The notes: generated by a model from the sequence alone, not told the origin. Shown: positions 36,627 to 46,193, counted from the first letter of the stretch. The stretch is 64,000 nucleotides of DNA from Mesorhizobium australicum WSM2073 (GCF_000230995.2 NC_019973.1:62001-126000); one strand, 5' to 3'. Translations and numbers: made by a program.

Positions 36627-38197
36627 CACAGCCTCCCTGCCAGCAGGAAGCCGGAGCCACCGCCGAGGCCCGCACCGGGATGGGTCGAGGCGCCGATATG
36701 GTAGAGGCCCTTGACGCCGGTCTGATGGTTGCGGCTGGTCTTGAACGGCCGCCACAGGAACGACTGGTCGACAACAGAGGAGCCGCCGTAAGGGTCGCCG
36801 CCGACCAGGTTGATGTTCATCGCCTCGAGATCGGCCGGCGAATAGGCGCGGCGCGCGATCACGCTGTCCTTGAAGCCGTCGATATGGCCGGCGAGTATCG
36901 CTTCAGCGCGATCGGCATAGGCCTCGCGCAGCGCCTCGGTCCATAGTCCGTCGGCAGGCGCATCGAGCTTGCCGGCGGCGTCGCCCTTGATGTAGCGGGG
37001 CGCCTCGGGGAGTTGCAGCCACAGGATCGCCTGGCCTTCCGGACAGCGTGATGGGTCGAGCGCGTGCGGCTGGCCGACGCAGATGGTCGGCACCTCCGGC
37101 AGCATGCCGCGCGCCGCCTCGTTGCAGGCTTTCGAAACGCCATCCAGTCCGGGCGTCAGATGCAGCAGCGCCACCTTGTCGAGGCCCTCGCCGCGCCAGG
37201 ACGGCGGCTTGGTCAGCGCGTAATGGATCTGGAAATTGCCCTTGCCATAGCGGTATTTCCGCGTCGCTTCGAAGTCGTCCTTCGAAGCGTCCTTGCCGAG
37301 CAGACGGCCGTAAAGCTGCGTCGGCGTGACCGAGCAGATGACGCTCTTGTTCGCCGTGATCGTTTCGCCCGACGCCAGCCGCACACCGGCTGCGCGGCCA
37401 CCCGCCTGGACGACCGAAGCGACGTCGGCGCCGGTGCGGATGTCGCCGCCGCGTTCCCTGATCAGCGCTTCGAAGGCGGCAAGCAGGTTCTTCGCCCCGC
37501 CCTTGACGATCGGCGCACCGGCAGCCTCCAGCGCGAAGGCGATCACCTTGGCGATCTGGCCGGAAAACGCATCTTCCGGGCCAAGCCCGGCATGCAGCAC
37601 CCAGGGCGCCCAGAGCGCCCTGACGGTCTCGGACCGATAGCTGCTCTCCAGCCAGCCGCGCGCCGGCACCAGCGCTTCGCCAAGAAAGGCGGCTAGGCCA
37701 CGCGGACCACGCCGCCAGGTATTGCCGGCCAGCAGCTTCGCCGTCGGGTATGACCAAAGCGCGCCGCCGAGCAGACCGAACAGCAGGCCGGCATTGCGCT
37801 CGATGCCGCCGACATCTTCCGCATGCCGGTCACCGTCGCCGGCCGCGATCGCGTTGAGGGCAGCGACATTGGCGGCGCGGTCAGTGGTGAGCACGGCATG
37901 GCTGCCGTCGGGCATGAGCACGCCGGTCGGCGTGCTGGTGTGGCAGAATTCCAGCCCGTGCCGGGCGAGGTCGCCGCCCAATGCTGCAAAGGCCGGCGAG
38001 GTGATGAACAGCACGAAGGTCGTCGCCATCACGTCGTGGACAAAGCCCGGCGCGGTGATCTCCTCGGTGCGCATGCAACCGCCGATACGGTCGTTGCGCT
38101 CCAACACGAGCACCTTGGCGCCCTTGTCGCCGAGCATTGCGGCGCAGACCAGCGCGTTGATGCCGCTGCCGACGATGATGTGATCGGGGGCGGTCAT
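36626..38197 (-). CDS. FAD-dependent oxidoreductase, phytoene-desaturase-like (first copy)
   Basis: The 523-residue flavoprotein has the dinucleotide-binding IIVGSGINAL (7-16), the second motif LERNDRIGGCMRTE and the C-terminal FAD end STHPGAGLGGGSGF. It belongs to the broad NAD(P)/FAD amine-oxidase/carotenoid-desaturase group. A relative with the same length and shared landmarks (VGQP-DPSR-P; YADR; GGDP-GGS) lies at 39259. It is between the isatin-hydrolase-like gene and the MarR gene on the same strand. The substrate is unknown; an indolic intermediate is a guess from context. Confidence 0.85.
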   Translation of the reverse strand: MTAPDHIIVGSGINALVCAAMLGDKGAKVLVLERNDRIGGCMRTEEITAPGFVHDVMATTFVLFITSPAFAALGGDLARHGLEFCHTSTPTGVLMPDGSHAVLTTDRAANVAALNAIAAGDGDRHAEDVGGIERNAGLLFGLLGGALWSYPTAKLLAGNTWRRGPRGLAAFLGEALVPARGWLESSYRSETVRALWAPWVLHAGLGPEDAFSGQIAKVIAFALEAAGAPIVKGGAKNLLAAFEALIRERGGDIRTGADVASVVQAGGRAAGVRLASGETITANKSVICSVTPTQLYGRLLGKDASKDDFEATRKYRYGKGNFQIHYALTKPPSWRGEGLDKVALLHLTPGLDGVSKACNEAARGMLPEVPTICVGQPHALDPSRCPEGQAILWLQLPEAPRYIKGDAAGKLDAPADGLWTEALREAYADRAEAILAGHIDGFKDSVIARRAYSPADLEAMNINLVGGDPYGGSSVVDQSFLWRPFKTSRNHQTGVKGLYHIGASTHPGAGLGGGSGFLLAGRL

Positions 38198-38263
38198 CGA
38201 GGGGTGCTCCCCCGCTTTGGTGGATGATGTTCAATTGCGCGCGGTAGCGTGCCTTGACGTAGA

Positions 38264-38287
38264 GCGGCAACCTCACAAGGTTGCCGC
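38264..38287. other. Perfect 10-bp stem-loop between two operon genes
   Basis: GCGGCAACCT (38264-38273) pairs fully with AGGTTGCCGC (38278-38287) around a four-base loop. It lies about 60 bp past the stop of the isatin-hydrolase-like gene and 66 bp before the FAD oxidoreductase start on the minus strand. There is no T-run in that direction, so it is more likely an mRNA-processing or stabilising element than a full terminator. Confidence 0.6.
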
Positions 38288-38348
38288 GCCCACTTCGTCA
38301 TCGCGGTACCATTCGCAGCCATGATCTTCTCCCGAAGACCGCCTCGCT

Positions 38349-39140
38349 CTATCTCCCCGCCACCAGCGCCAGCGCGCGGATCGGGCTGCCGGTGCCGTGC
38401 TCGATCTTGAGCGGCGCCGCGATCAGGATGGCGCCTTTCGGCGGCAGCTGGTCGAGATTGCAGAGGCTGGCCAGGCCGTAGCGGTTGGCCTTGTGCATTA
38501 GCGTGTGGGCCGGGAATGGCGGCTCCATGCCGCCGGCCTTGCCGGCATCGGTGCCGATCGTCTCCGAGCCCCAGCCCTTGATGTCCTTGCCGATCAGGAA
38601 CTGGATTGCTTCCGCCGTCGGGCCGGGCGTGTGCGGGCCGGTCTCGTTGGCGTTGAGGAACTCGGCTTCCGAGCCGTTGCGCTTGTACCAGTCGGTGCGC
38701 ATCACCACCCACTCGCCGGCATTGATCGCGCCATGCTTGGCCTCCCAGGCCTTGATGTGGTCGACGGTGAGCAGGAAATCGTGATCGGCGGCGGCCTCTT
38801 TCGAACAGTCGATGACATTGACCGGCCCGATGAAATTCTGCGCCGGAATGGTATCGGTGGCGCCGTCCGGATAATCCTTGCCGCTGATCCAATGCTGTGG
38901 CGCGTCGAAATGCGTGCCAGAATGCTCGCCGAGCTTCAGCCAGTTCCACGCCCACCATGGACCGTTCTTGTCATAGCGAGAGATCGAGTGGATCTCGACC
39001 TTCGGCGTGTCGACGGCAAGCTCCGGCGGCAGCTTGATCAGCGGTGTGTCGGGCCCGAGCGGCGCCGTCAGGTCGACCACCTTAATGGCGCCGGAAAGAA
39101 GCTGGCCGGCAACTTCGCCGAGGAGTTTCTGGGTATCCAT
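38349..39140 (-). CDS. Cyclase-family metal hydrolase closely resembling isatin hydrolase
   Basis: The 263-residue protein has the cyclase/kynurenine-formamidase metal motif H73-SGT-H77-F-D79-APQ-H83 and, from memory, long stretches matching characterised isatin hydrolases (WAWNWLKLGEHSGTHFD; GEWVVMRTDW; GIGTDAG-type turn TIGTDAGKAGGMEPPFPAH). Isatin hydrolase opens isatin to isatinate with Mn2+. In Bradyrhizobium japonicum, isatin and isatinate are intermediates between indole-3-acetate and anthranilate. AGAGG precedes ATG 39140. A kynurenine formamidase role is the main alternative. It heads a minus-strand operon and is divergent from 39259. Confidence 0.82.
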   Translation of the reverse strand: MDTQKLLGEVAGQLLSGAIKVVDLTAPLGPDTPLIKLPPELAVDTPKVEIHSISRYDKNGPWWAWNWLKLGEHSGTHFDAPQHWISGKDYPDGATDTIPAQNFIGPVNVIDCSKEAAADHDFLLTVDHIKAWEAKHGAINAGEWVVMRTDWYKRNGSEAEFLNANETGPHTPGPTAEAIQFLIGKDIKGWGSETIGTDAGKAGGMEPPFPAHTLMHKANRYGLASLCNLDQLPPKGAILIAAPLKIEHGTGSPIRALALVAGR

Positions 39141-39229
39141 GGTCTCTGTTCCCTCTTGTCTGACATGATCAAGGCTCGTCTCGGCCCTTAATATCCTACT
39201 AGACGAAAACATATGCATCTGCAATTATC

Positions 39230-39241
39230 TTTAAGCATAAA
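39230..39241. promoter_or_regulatory. Shared palindrome, site 1 (TTTAAGCATAAA)
   Basis: The core TTTAAGCATAAA, flanked by C and G to give five-base arms CTTTA/TAAAG around AGCA, lies 17 bp before the GTG start of the FAD oxidoreductase gene and about 90 bp from the divergent isatin-hydrolase-like gene. It fits the consensus TTYAAGCWTRAA also seen at 46868, 54843 and 55728. MarR proteins bind palindromes of this kind; the pairing with either local MarR is inferred. Confidence 0.65.
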
Positions 39242-39258
39242 GGAAATGGGAACGGGGC

Positions 39259-40833
39259 GTGAGCGAGTTCGACGCCATCTTTGTCGGGGCGGGCCACAAC
39301 ACTCTGGCATGCGCCGCGCATCTGGCGCTCAAGGGTTGGAAAACCGGGGTTTTCGAGCGCAATACAACAATCGGTGGAGCCGTCCAGACCCGCGAATTCA
39401 CGCTTCCGGGCTTCCGCCACGATCTCGGTGCGATGAATCTGAGCCTGTTCGCCGGCTCCGCCTTCCACCGGAAATATGCAAATGAATTGAAAGCGCAGGG
39501 GCTGGAATTCGCGCCTGTCGCCGACTGTTTCGCCAGCGCCTTTCCGGACGGTCGCTGGTTCGGCGTCAGCAACGACCTGGAAAAGACCGCCGGCCGCATG
39601 GCGGCCTTTTCAGCCGCCGATGCCGCGACGTGGCGCAGGCTGATTGCCGCTTTCCCAGCCGAGGCCGAGCATTTGTTCAAGCTGCTGGGCTCGCCGATGA
39701 GCGCCCGGGCGCTTGCAAGCACCGCCTGGAACCTGTGGCGCAAAAAAGGTGTTTCCGGCGCGCTCGACACCGGCCGGCTGTTGCTGTCGTCGCCGCGTGC
39801 CTGGCTGGAGGAAAATTTCGAGTCTCCACACATCAGGGCGACGCTCGCCACCTGGGGCATGCATCTCGACTTCGCGCCCGACATCGCCGGCGGCGCGGTG
39901 TTCCCCTATCTGGAATCGATGGCCAACCAGAGTTTTGGCATGGTGCTGGGCAAGGGTGGCGCCGACACGATCATCCGGGCGCTGGCCGGCATTGTCACAT
40001 CGGCCGGCGGCAGGATCGTCACCGGCGCCGATGTCGCCGAGATAACCGTCTCCGGTGGCAAGGCGACCGGTGTGCGGCTTGCTTCCGGCGAGACGCATAC
40101 GGCCACCAAGGCGGTGATTGCCGGCGTCACGCCCAAGGCGCTGGCCGGCAAGTTGCTGCCGGTCGGTTCGGGCGACGCCGGCTTCGACATGGCGATGCAA
40201 AAATTCCGCCATGCGCCGGGCACGATGATGATCCACCTGGCGCTGGACGACCTGCCGGACTGGCGCGCCGGGGCAGAGCTTCGACAGTTCGCCTATGTGC
40301 ATCTGGCGCCATCGCTCGAGCAGATGTCGCGCACCTATCAGCAGGCGATGGCGGGCGTGCTGCCGGACGAGCCGGTGCTGGTCGTCGGCCAACCGACGGC
40401 GGTCGATCCGTCGCGCGCGCCTCAAGGCAAACATGTTCTGTGGGTGCAGGTGCGCATGCTGCCCGCCGAAATCGCGGGCGACGCCTCGGCCAGGATCGCA
40501 CTAGCGCATTGGGACCAGGTCAAGGAGGCCTATGCCGACCGCGTGCTCGACATCATCGAGACCTACGCACCTAGGCTGCGTGCGAAGATCCTCGGCCGCG
40601 CCGTGTTTTCGCCGATCGACCTCGAGCGCGAGAACCCGAACCTCGTCGGCGGCGACCAGGTCTGCGGCAGCCATCATCTGGCGCAGAACTTCTTGTTCCG
40701 TCCGGCGCGCGGCTATGCCGGCTGGGACACGCCGATCAGCAATCTGCATCTCACCGGCGCCGCGACATGGCCCGGTGCCGGCACGGGTGCCGCCTCGGGC
40801 TTCATGCTCGCGCAACAGCTTGGCGGGAGGTAG
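39259..40833 (+). CDS. FAD-dependent oxidoreductase, phytoene-desaturase-like (second copy)
   Basis: The 524-residue flavoprotein has the FAD-binding FVGAGHNTLA, FERNTTIGGAVQTRE and a C-terminal ATWPGAGTGAASGF. It is a clear relative of the protein at 36626. The start is GTG 39259; no ATG is in frame nearby. It is divergent from the isatin-hydrolase-like gene and is followed after 112 bp by an ABC transporter operon on the same strand. The reaction is unknown. Confidence 0.85.
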   Translation: MSEFDAIFVGAGHNTLACAAHLALKGWKTGVFERNTTIGGAVQTREFTLPGFRHDLGAMNLSLFAGSAFHRKYANELKAQGLEFAPVADCFASAFPDGRWFGVSNDLEKTAGRMAAFSAADAATWRRLIAAFPAEAEHLFKLLGSPMSARALASTAWNLWRKKGVSGALDTGRLLLSSPRAWLEENFESPHIRATLATWGMHLDFAPDIAGGAVFPYLESMANQSFGMVLGKGGADTIIRALAGIVTSAGGRIVTGADVAEITVSGGKATGVRLASGETHTATKAVIAGVTPKALAGKLLPVGSGDAGFDMAMQKFRHAPGTMMIHLALDDLPDWRAGAELRQFAYVHLAPSLEQMSRTYQQAMAGVLPDEPVLVVGQPTAVDPSRAPQGKHVLWVQVRMLPAEIAGDASARIALAHWDQVKEAYADRVLDIIETYAPRLRAKILGRAVFSPIDLERENPNLVGGDQVCGSHHLAQNFLFRPARGYAGWDTPISNLHLTGAATWPGAGTGAASGFMLAQQLGGR

Positions 40834-40945
40834 GCCAGACGATTTCATGAAGGCGACGAGAGGCAAGCGCTGCTGCCGACGAAGCCCGAACCAATGACCG
40901 GACGAAGCCGCGCAAAAGACAAATAAACCAACAAGGGGAACGACC

Positions 40946-42475
40946 ATGACAATCAACAGACGCGAATTACTGGGATACAGTGCCGCGGCACTTGGTGTGG
41001 CCGCTGTCGGCCTGCCCAAGATGGCCAATGCCGCCGCCGGCGAGTTGACCATCGCCTATAATGTCAACCTGCCGTCCTGGGACCCGACCACCGGACCGTC
41101 GGCCGTCAACCCGACCATCCAGGGCCTCTACCAGTCGGTGTTCGACCAGTTCATCCCGCAGAAGCCGGACCTGTCCTTCGCGCCGGGCCTGCTCACCGAA
41201 TGGGGCTGGAACGAGGACCGCACCAAGATCATGATGACGGTGCGCGAGGGTGTAACCTGGCATGACGGCTCGCCGTTCACGCCCGAGGACGTGGTCTGGT
41301 CGTTGCAGCGGGCGGGCGATGAAAAGACCGGCAACCCGATCCAGTTCGTGTGGAAGAACGTCAACAATTTCAAGATCGACGGCAACAAGATCACGGGCGA
41401 TGTCGTGCAGTTCGACCCGGTCTATTTCAAATGGATGTCGTTCCTCACCGGCTACATCATGCCGAAGGCCTATTACGAGAAGGTCGGTGCCGAAGGTTTC
41501 GAGAAGGCTCCGATAGGAACCGGCCCCTACATGGTCGAGAAGTTCGAACGCAACGCCTTCCTGCGGCTCAAGGCCAATCCGAAATACTGGGGCGGCAAGC
41601 CGGCATTCGAGAACGTGACGATCAAATTCGTCACCGACGCGGCGAGCCGTGTCGCCGAGATCGAATCCGGTTCCTCGCAGGTGACGCTCGAAATCCCCTA
41701 TGAAGAGTACGACCGGCTGATCGCCAAGGACGGGCTTGCCGGGTCGATCAAGAATGTTTCCGACATCGGCATGATCTTCTTCAACGACATCGAAGCGATG
41801 CTGGACAAGAACGTGCGCCAGGCAGCCGTCATGGCGGTCGACAAGGAGCTTCTGGTCAAGCGGCTGCTGCGCGGCTACGGCCAGCCGCTCGCCACGCTGG
41901 AAACGCCGGAATACGCGGCCTACGATGCCTCGATCAAGGTCGAGCACAATCCGGAAAAGGCCAAGGAGCTGCTGGCGGCTTCAGGCTATTCGCCGGAAAA
42001 GCCGGTCAAGTTCACCATCCAGACGACCAAGGGCTTCAAGCCCAAGGACTATGAAATGATCCAGGCGATCGTCGGCATGTGGCGCAAGGTCGGCATCGAG
42101 GCCACGATCGAGGTCTACGAGATCGCCAAGCACTACGAACTGCGCGCCGCCGACAAGCTGGCGCCGGCGGCCTTCTACAATTGGGGCAACGCCATTGGCG
42201 ACCCGACCACGTCGACCGGCTTTGCCATGTATGGGCCGAGCCCGCATTCGGTCTGGGACAGCCAGGACCTGATCGACATGATCAACCCGCTGTGGGGAGA
42301 GAAGGACGAGACCAAGCGCATCGCCGGGTGGAAGGCGGTCGATAAATACATCGCCGAGCAGGCCTACGTGCTGCCGCTTATGCAGTATGCGCAACCGATC
42401 GTGCATGCGAAGGGCGTCAAGGTGGTGCAGCATATTTCCGGCGCGCTGCTGCCGGCCCTGATGACCCCGGCCTGA
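40946..42475 (+). CDS. ABC transporter substrate-binding protein, family 5 (Tat signal)
   Basis: The 509-residue binding protein has a twin-arginine leader (NRRELLGYSAAALG, 4-17; cleavage near MANA), then VTWHDGSPFTPEDVVWSL and PIGTGPYMVEKFERN, standard for peptide/nickel/opine importers. AAGGGGAACGACC precedes ATG 40946. It begins a run of five transporter genes followed by a VOC gene. The ligand is not readable; given the neighbours it may be an indolic or aromatic conjugate rather than a simple peptide (inference). Confidence 0.92.
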   Translation: MTINRRELLGYSAAALGVAAVGLPKMANAAAGELTIAYNVNLPSWDPTTGPSAVNPTIQGLYQSVFDQFIPQKPDLSFAPGLLTEWGWNEDRTKIMMTVREGVTWHDGSPFTPEDVVWSLQRAGDEKTGNPIQFVWKNVNNFKIDGNKITGDVVQFDPVYFKWMSFLTGYIMPKAYYEKVGAEGFEKAPIGTGPYMVEKFERNAFLRLKANPKYWGGKPAFENVTIKFVTDAASRVAEIESGSSQVTLEIPYEEYDRLIAKDGLAGSIKNVSDIGMIFFNDIEAMLDKNVRQAAVMAVDKELLVKRLLRGYGQPLATLETPEYAAYDASIKVEHNPEKAKELLAASGYSPEKPVKFTIQTTKGFKPKDYEMIQAIVGMWRKVGIEATIEVYEIAKHYELRAADKLAPAAFYNWGNAIGDPTTSTGFAMYGPSPHSVWDSQDLIDMINPLWGEKDETKRIAGWKAVDKYIAEQAYVLPLMQYAQPIVHAKGVKVVQHISGALLPALMTPA

Positions 42476-42533
42476 TATCAGCCTGGGCTTACCGCGCGCC
42501 GTCCATAGCGACGGCGCGCATTTCTACACGCAT

Positions 42534-43571
42534 ATGAGCCTGCGGGCTCCTGCAAAGATTTACATGCTCCTGCAACGATTCCTGATCCGTCTGCTGACGA
42601 TGCTGATCACGCTGTTCGGCGTGGCCGTCGTCGTATTCGTGGTCATCCGCGTCGCGCCCGGCGATCCGATCGCCATGATGTTGCCGCCCGGCGCCACCAA
42701 TGACGACATCGCCCGTCTGCGTGCGCTCTATGGGCTCGACAAGACGATCGTGCAGCAGTTCTTCATCTGGCTGTCCGGCGTCGTCAAAGGCGATTTCGGC
42801 ACCTCGATCTCGCTGCGGCAAGACGTGCTTGGCCTCGTCTTCAACCGGCTGCCGGTAACGCTGGAGCTTGCCATCGTCGCGCTCATCATGGCGGTGGCGA
42901 TCGGCGGCACGACGGCGATCCTGGGCGCGCGCGAGCGCGGCACGGCGGTCGAGGCCGGCATCGACATCGCCAGCGGTGCCGCGCTTTCCATCCCCGATTT
43001 TCTCTGGGGCCTGGTGCTGATCCTGTTGTTCGGCGTGCTGGTGCCGATCTTCGACATTTCCGGCCGCGTGTCGCCGCAGCTCGACCTGCCCTTCGTCACC
43101 CAGTTCTACTTCTTCGAGAGCCTGCTTCGGCTGCGCTTCGACCTCACCTGGGACCTCTTGAAGCACATGCTGATGCCAGCCATGGCGCTGGCGCTGCCGC
43201 TCGCGGCCATCATCGCACAGCTACTGAAGCAGTCGCTGAAGGAGGTGCTCGACCTCGACTATGTCGTGCTGGCGCGGGTCAAGGGGTTTTCGGAAACGCA
43301 GGTCATCTTGCGCGAGGCGCTGAAGAACGCCGCGCTGCCGACGCTGACGCTCATCGGCGTGCAGTTCACCTTCCTCATCGGCGGCACCGTCATCGTCGAG
43401 CGGCTGTTCTCCTATGAGGGCCTCGGCAACATGGCGATCGACGCCGTCATCAACCGCGACCTGCCGCTGATCCAGGGCATCGTGCTGGTCTTCGCGCTGC
43501 TGTTCGTGCTGATCAACCTCGCCGTCGACATGATGTATGCGCTGCTCAATCCGAGGCTGCGCCATGGATGA
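42534..43571 (+). CDS. ABC transporter permease (DppB type)
   Basis: The 345-residue inner-membrane permease has six predicted membrane segments, an early RVAPGDPIAMMLPPGAT, the EAA-like loop LARVKGFSETQVILREALKNA and the final ALLNPRLRHG. An in-frame ATG at 42564 would start MLLQRFLIRLL, which also fits the family; neither has a good ribosome site. Its stop overlaps the next gene by eight bases. It forms the channel with the product at 43564. Confidence 0.92.
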   Translation: MSLRAPAKIYMLLQRFLIRLLTMLITLFGVAVVVFVVIRVAPGDPIAMMLPPGATNDDIARLRALYGLDKTIVQQFFIWLSGVVKGDFGTSISLRQDVLGLVFNRLPVTLELAIVALIMAVAIGGTTAILGARERGTAVEAGIDIASGAALSIPDFLWGLVLILLFGVLVPIFDISGRVSPQLDLPFVTQFYFFESLLRLRFDLTWDLLKHMLMPAMALALPLAAIIAQLLKQSLKEVLDLDYVVLARVKGFSETQVILREALKNAALPTLTLIGVQFTFLIGGTVIVERLFSYEGLGNMAIDAVINRDLPLIQGIVLVFALLFVLINLAVDMMYALLNPRLRHG

Positions 43572-44412
43572 GGCACGCATCATCAGGCGCGGATCGAGCC
43601 CGAGGCTGTGGCTCGCCGGCGGCTGGCTGCTGCTGGCGCTGCTGGCCGCGATCTTCGCGCCGCTGGTCGCGCCGCAGGATCCGCTGGCGCAGGATTTGAT
43701 GCTGGAACGTCTGCCGCCGTTCTGGCTCGATGGCGCCGAGCCGGGCTATTGGCTCGGCACCGACAGCCTCGGCCGCGACCTGCTCTCGCGCCTGATCTTC
43801 GGCGGCCGCATCGCCTTCAACGTTGCTTTCGCGGCGGCCATCGCCGCCTGCGTGGTGGGCTCCACATTAGGGCTGGTCGCGGGCTATTTCGGCGGCTGGG
43901 CGGACCGCATCATCTCGCGCATCGTCGACATCTGGATGGCCTTCCCGCCGGTGCTGTTCGCCATCCTCCTGGTCGCCGTGCTCGGCACGGGCTTGAGCTC
44001 CGTCATCCTCGCCATCGCCATCATCGACTGGACGCGTTTCTGCCGGGTGATCCGCGCCGAGGCGATGGGGCAGTCGCGCATGGACTATGTCGAGAATGCC
44101 CGTATCGCCGGCTATGGCCGCTTCGGCATCATGCTGCGCGAAGTGCTGCCCAATGTGGTACCGTCGATCGTGGCGCTGCTGTCGCTGGAGATGGGCATCG
44201 CCGTCATCGTCGAGGCGATCCTGTCCTTCGTCAATCTGTCGATCTCGACCGACGATCCGACCTGGGGCGGCATCATCGCCGAGGGCCGGCTGTCGATCCA
44301 TCAGGCCTGGTGGGTGCTGGTGTTTCCGCTAATCACGCTGATCCTCACCGTGCTGTCATTCAGCCAGTTCGGCGAGGCGCTGAAGACGCGTTTCGATCCG
44401 GTGCTGCGATGA
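43564..44412 (+). CDS. ABC transporter permease (DppC type)
   Basis: The 282-residue permease has the DppC pattern: an N-terminal helix, LGTDSLGRDLLSRLIFGGR, MAFPPVLFAILLVAVLG, an EAA loop with ARIAGYGRFGIMLREVLPN and the ending KTRFDPVLR. ATG 43564 overlaps the upstream stop. Its own stop overlaps the ATPase start in ATGA. It is the second half of the translocation pore. Confidence 0.92.
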   Translation: MDEARIIRRGSSPRLWLAGGWLLLALLAAIFAPLVAPQDPLAQDLMLERLPPFWLDGAEPGYWLGTDSLGRDLLSRLIFGGRIAFNVAFAAAIAACVVGSTLGLVAGYFGGWADRIISRIVDIWMAFPPVLFAILLVAVLGTGLSSVILAIAIIDWTRFCRVIRAEAMGQSRMDYVENARIAGYGRFGIMLREVLPNVVPSIVALLSLEMGIAVIVEAILSFVNLSISTDDPTWGGIIAEGRLSIHQAWWVLVFPLITLILTVLSFSQFGEALKTRFDPVLR

Positions 44413-45287
44413 GCGCCTGTCTCGAGATAAATAATCTAAGCGCGGTGCTGGCCAACGGCCAGCGCGTGCTGCGCTCGGTATCGCTCTCGGTACAACCCGG
44501 CGAGGTCCGCGCGCTTGTCGGCGAAAGCGGCGCCGGCAAGACGATGATCGGCAAGGCGGTGCTTGGTGTGTTGCCGTCGAGCGTGCGCATCGTCGAAGGC
44601 TACATGAGACTCGAGGGCGAAGACCTCGGCAAACTCCCGCCAAAAGCGCGGCGCACGCTGATCGGCGCGCGCACGGCGCTGATCCCGCAGGATCCGCTGA
44701 CCGCACTCAACCCCTCGCGCCGCATCGGCCCCCAGATGACCGACCGTCTGGTGCGCATTCTCGGCTGGAGCGGAGACAAGGCCGATCGGCGTATCCGGCA
44801 GTTGCTTGATGAGGTGCAGATCCGCGACCCCGACCGCGTGCTGAAGAGCTATCCGCACGAATTGTCCGGCGGCATGCGCCAGCGCGTGCTGATTGCCGCC
44901 GCCTTCGCAGCCGAGCCACGGCTGATCGTCGCCGACGAGCCGACCACGGCCCTCGACGTCACCGTGCAGAAGCAGATCCTGCGGCTCATCGCTGCGTTGC
45001 AGCGCGAACATGGCACCGCGATCCTGTTCGTCACCCACGATCTCGGCGTCGTCGCCAAGATCAGCCAGAAAGTCTCGGTGCTCTATGCCGGCAAGGTGGT
45101 GGAAGAGGCCGAAACGGCTGCTCTCTTCGCCGCCCCGCAGCACCCTTATACGCGGGCGCTGATGGCCGCCACGCCGCGCTACACCGATCCCCTCGCCTCG
45201 CTTAAGCCGGTGGACGAGACGGTGTTGGCAGGGCTTGCCGCCGAGATCGCCGCGGCCGACCAGGGTTGGAGGCAACCTCATGGCTGA
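44409..45287 (+). CDS. ABC transporter ATP-binding protein (DppD type)
   Basis: The 292-residue ATPase has Walker A GESGAGKT, signature LSGGMRQR, Walker B LIVADEP, the switch His in FVTHDLG and the oligopeptide-type C-terminal PQHPYTRAL. It pairs with the next ATPase. The large upstream open frame is a shadow of the permease; the real start is in the ATGA overlap at 44409. Confidence 0.93.
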   Translation: MSACLEINNLSAVLANGQRVLRSVSLSVQPGEVRALVGESGAGKTMIGKAVLGVLPSSVRIVEGYMRLEGEDLGKLPPKARRTLIGARTALIPQDPLTALNPSRRIGPQMTDRLVRILGWSGDKADRRIRQLLDEVQIRDPDRVLKSYPHELSGGMRQRVLIAAAFAAEPRLIVADEPTTALDVTVQKQILRLIAALQREHGTAILFVTHDLGVVAKISQKVSVLYAGKVVEEAETAALFAAPQHPYTRALMAATPRYTDPLASLKPVDETVLAGLAAEIAAADQGWRQPHG

Positions 45288-46113
45288 GCCGCTGTTTTCC
45301 GTGCGCGGGCTGAAGGTGGCGCTGCCCGACATGACGCGCAAGCCGCTGATCGGCCGCGCGCCTTTGGCCGAGATCCTGAAGGGTCTCGATTTCGACCTGC
45401 CGAGGGGCTCGGTGACCGGCATCGTCGGCGAATCCGGATCCGGCAAGTCGATGCTCGGCCGTGCCCTGGTGCGACTGCTGGAGCCGAGCGCCGGCAGCAT
45501 CAGCTTCGACGGCCGCGACATCACGCATCTGCGGGAGACGGAGTTGCGGCCCCTGCGCCGCGATCTGCAGATGATCTTCCAGGATCCGATGTCGTCGCTC
45601 AATCCGCGCCGCACCATCGCCAGCATCATCGCCGCGCCGCTCAAGCAAAATGGACTTGGCGACAATCTCAGGGATCGTGTCGCCGAAGCGCTGCAGCGGG
45701 TCGGCCTGCCGCAGAGCTTTGCCAGCCGCTACCGGCACGAACTGTCGGGCGGCCAACGCCAGCGCGTCGGCATTGCCCGCGCGCTGGCGCTGTCGCCGAA
45801 ATTCGTGCTGGCCGACGAGATCGTCTCCGGCCTCGACGTCTCGACGCAGGCGCAGATCCTGACCCTGCTGGAGAAGCTTGCCGCGGAGATGGGCCTGACG
45901 GTCGCCTTCATCAGCCACGATCTGTCGGTCATCCGGCGGCTGTGCCGGCAGGTGATCGTCATGCGCGAAGGCAGCATCGTGGAAGCGAGCGCCACGGACG
46001 CGCTGTTCGACATGCCGCGGCAGAGCTACACGCGCGACCTGCTCGCCGCCATTCCGCTGCCGGAAATCGATCCGGACTGGCTGAACATCCCAACGGCAAG
46101 GGTCCCGACATGA
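45280..46113 (+). CDS. ABC transporter ATP-binding protein (DppF type)
   Basis: The 277-residue ATPase has Walker A GESGSGKS, signature LSGGQRQR and FISHDLSV. Where Walker B usually reads DEP it reads VLADEIVSGLD, a change to Ile that keeps the catalytic Glu. GGAGG lies before ATG 45280, which overlaps the previous stop by eight bases. It completes the five-gene transporter. Confidence 0.92.
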   Translation: MAEPLFSVRGLKVALPDMTRKPLIGRAPLAEILKGLDFDLPRGSVTGIVGESGSGKSMLGRALVRLLEPSAGSISFDGRDITHLRETELRPLRRDLQMIFQDPMSSLNPRRTIASIIAAPLKQNGLGDNLRDRVAEALQRVGLPQSFASRYRHELSGGQRQRVGIARALALSPKFVLADEIVSGLDVSTQAQILTLLEKLAAEMGLTVAFISHDLSVIRRLCRQVIVMREGSIVEASATDALFDMPRQSYTRDLLAAIPLPEIDPDWLNIPTARVPT

Positions 46114-46193
46114 AAACAACCGCACGCCGAAAAACGGGCTTCGGACGTGCGATCGAAGGCTAACCAAGTCCCGCCAAACGGAGGAGAACAAAC

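Noticed and set aside
36144..36755. Longer MarR start at 36755
   Set aside because: The extra 43 residues are opposite-frame sequence of the FAD oxidoreductase gene, while ATG 36626 has a good ribosome site.
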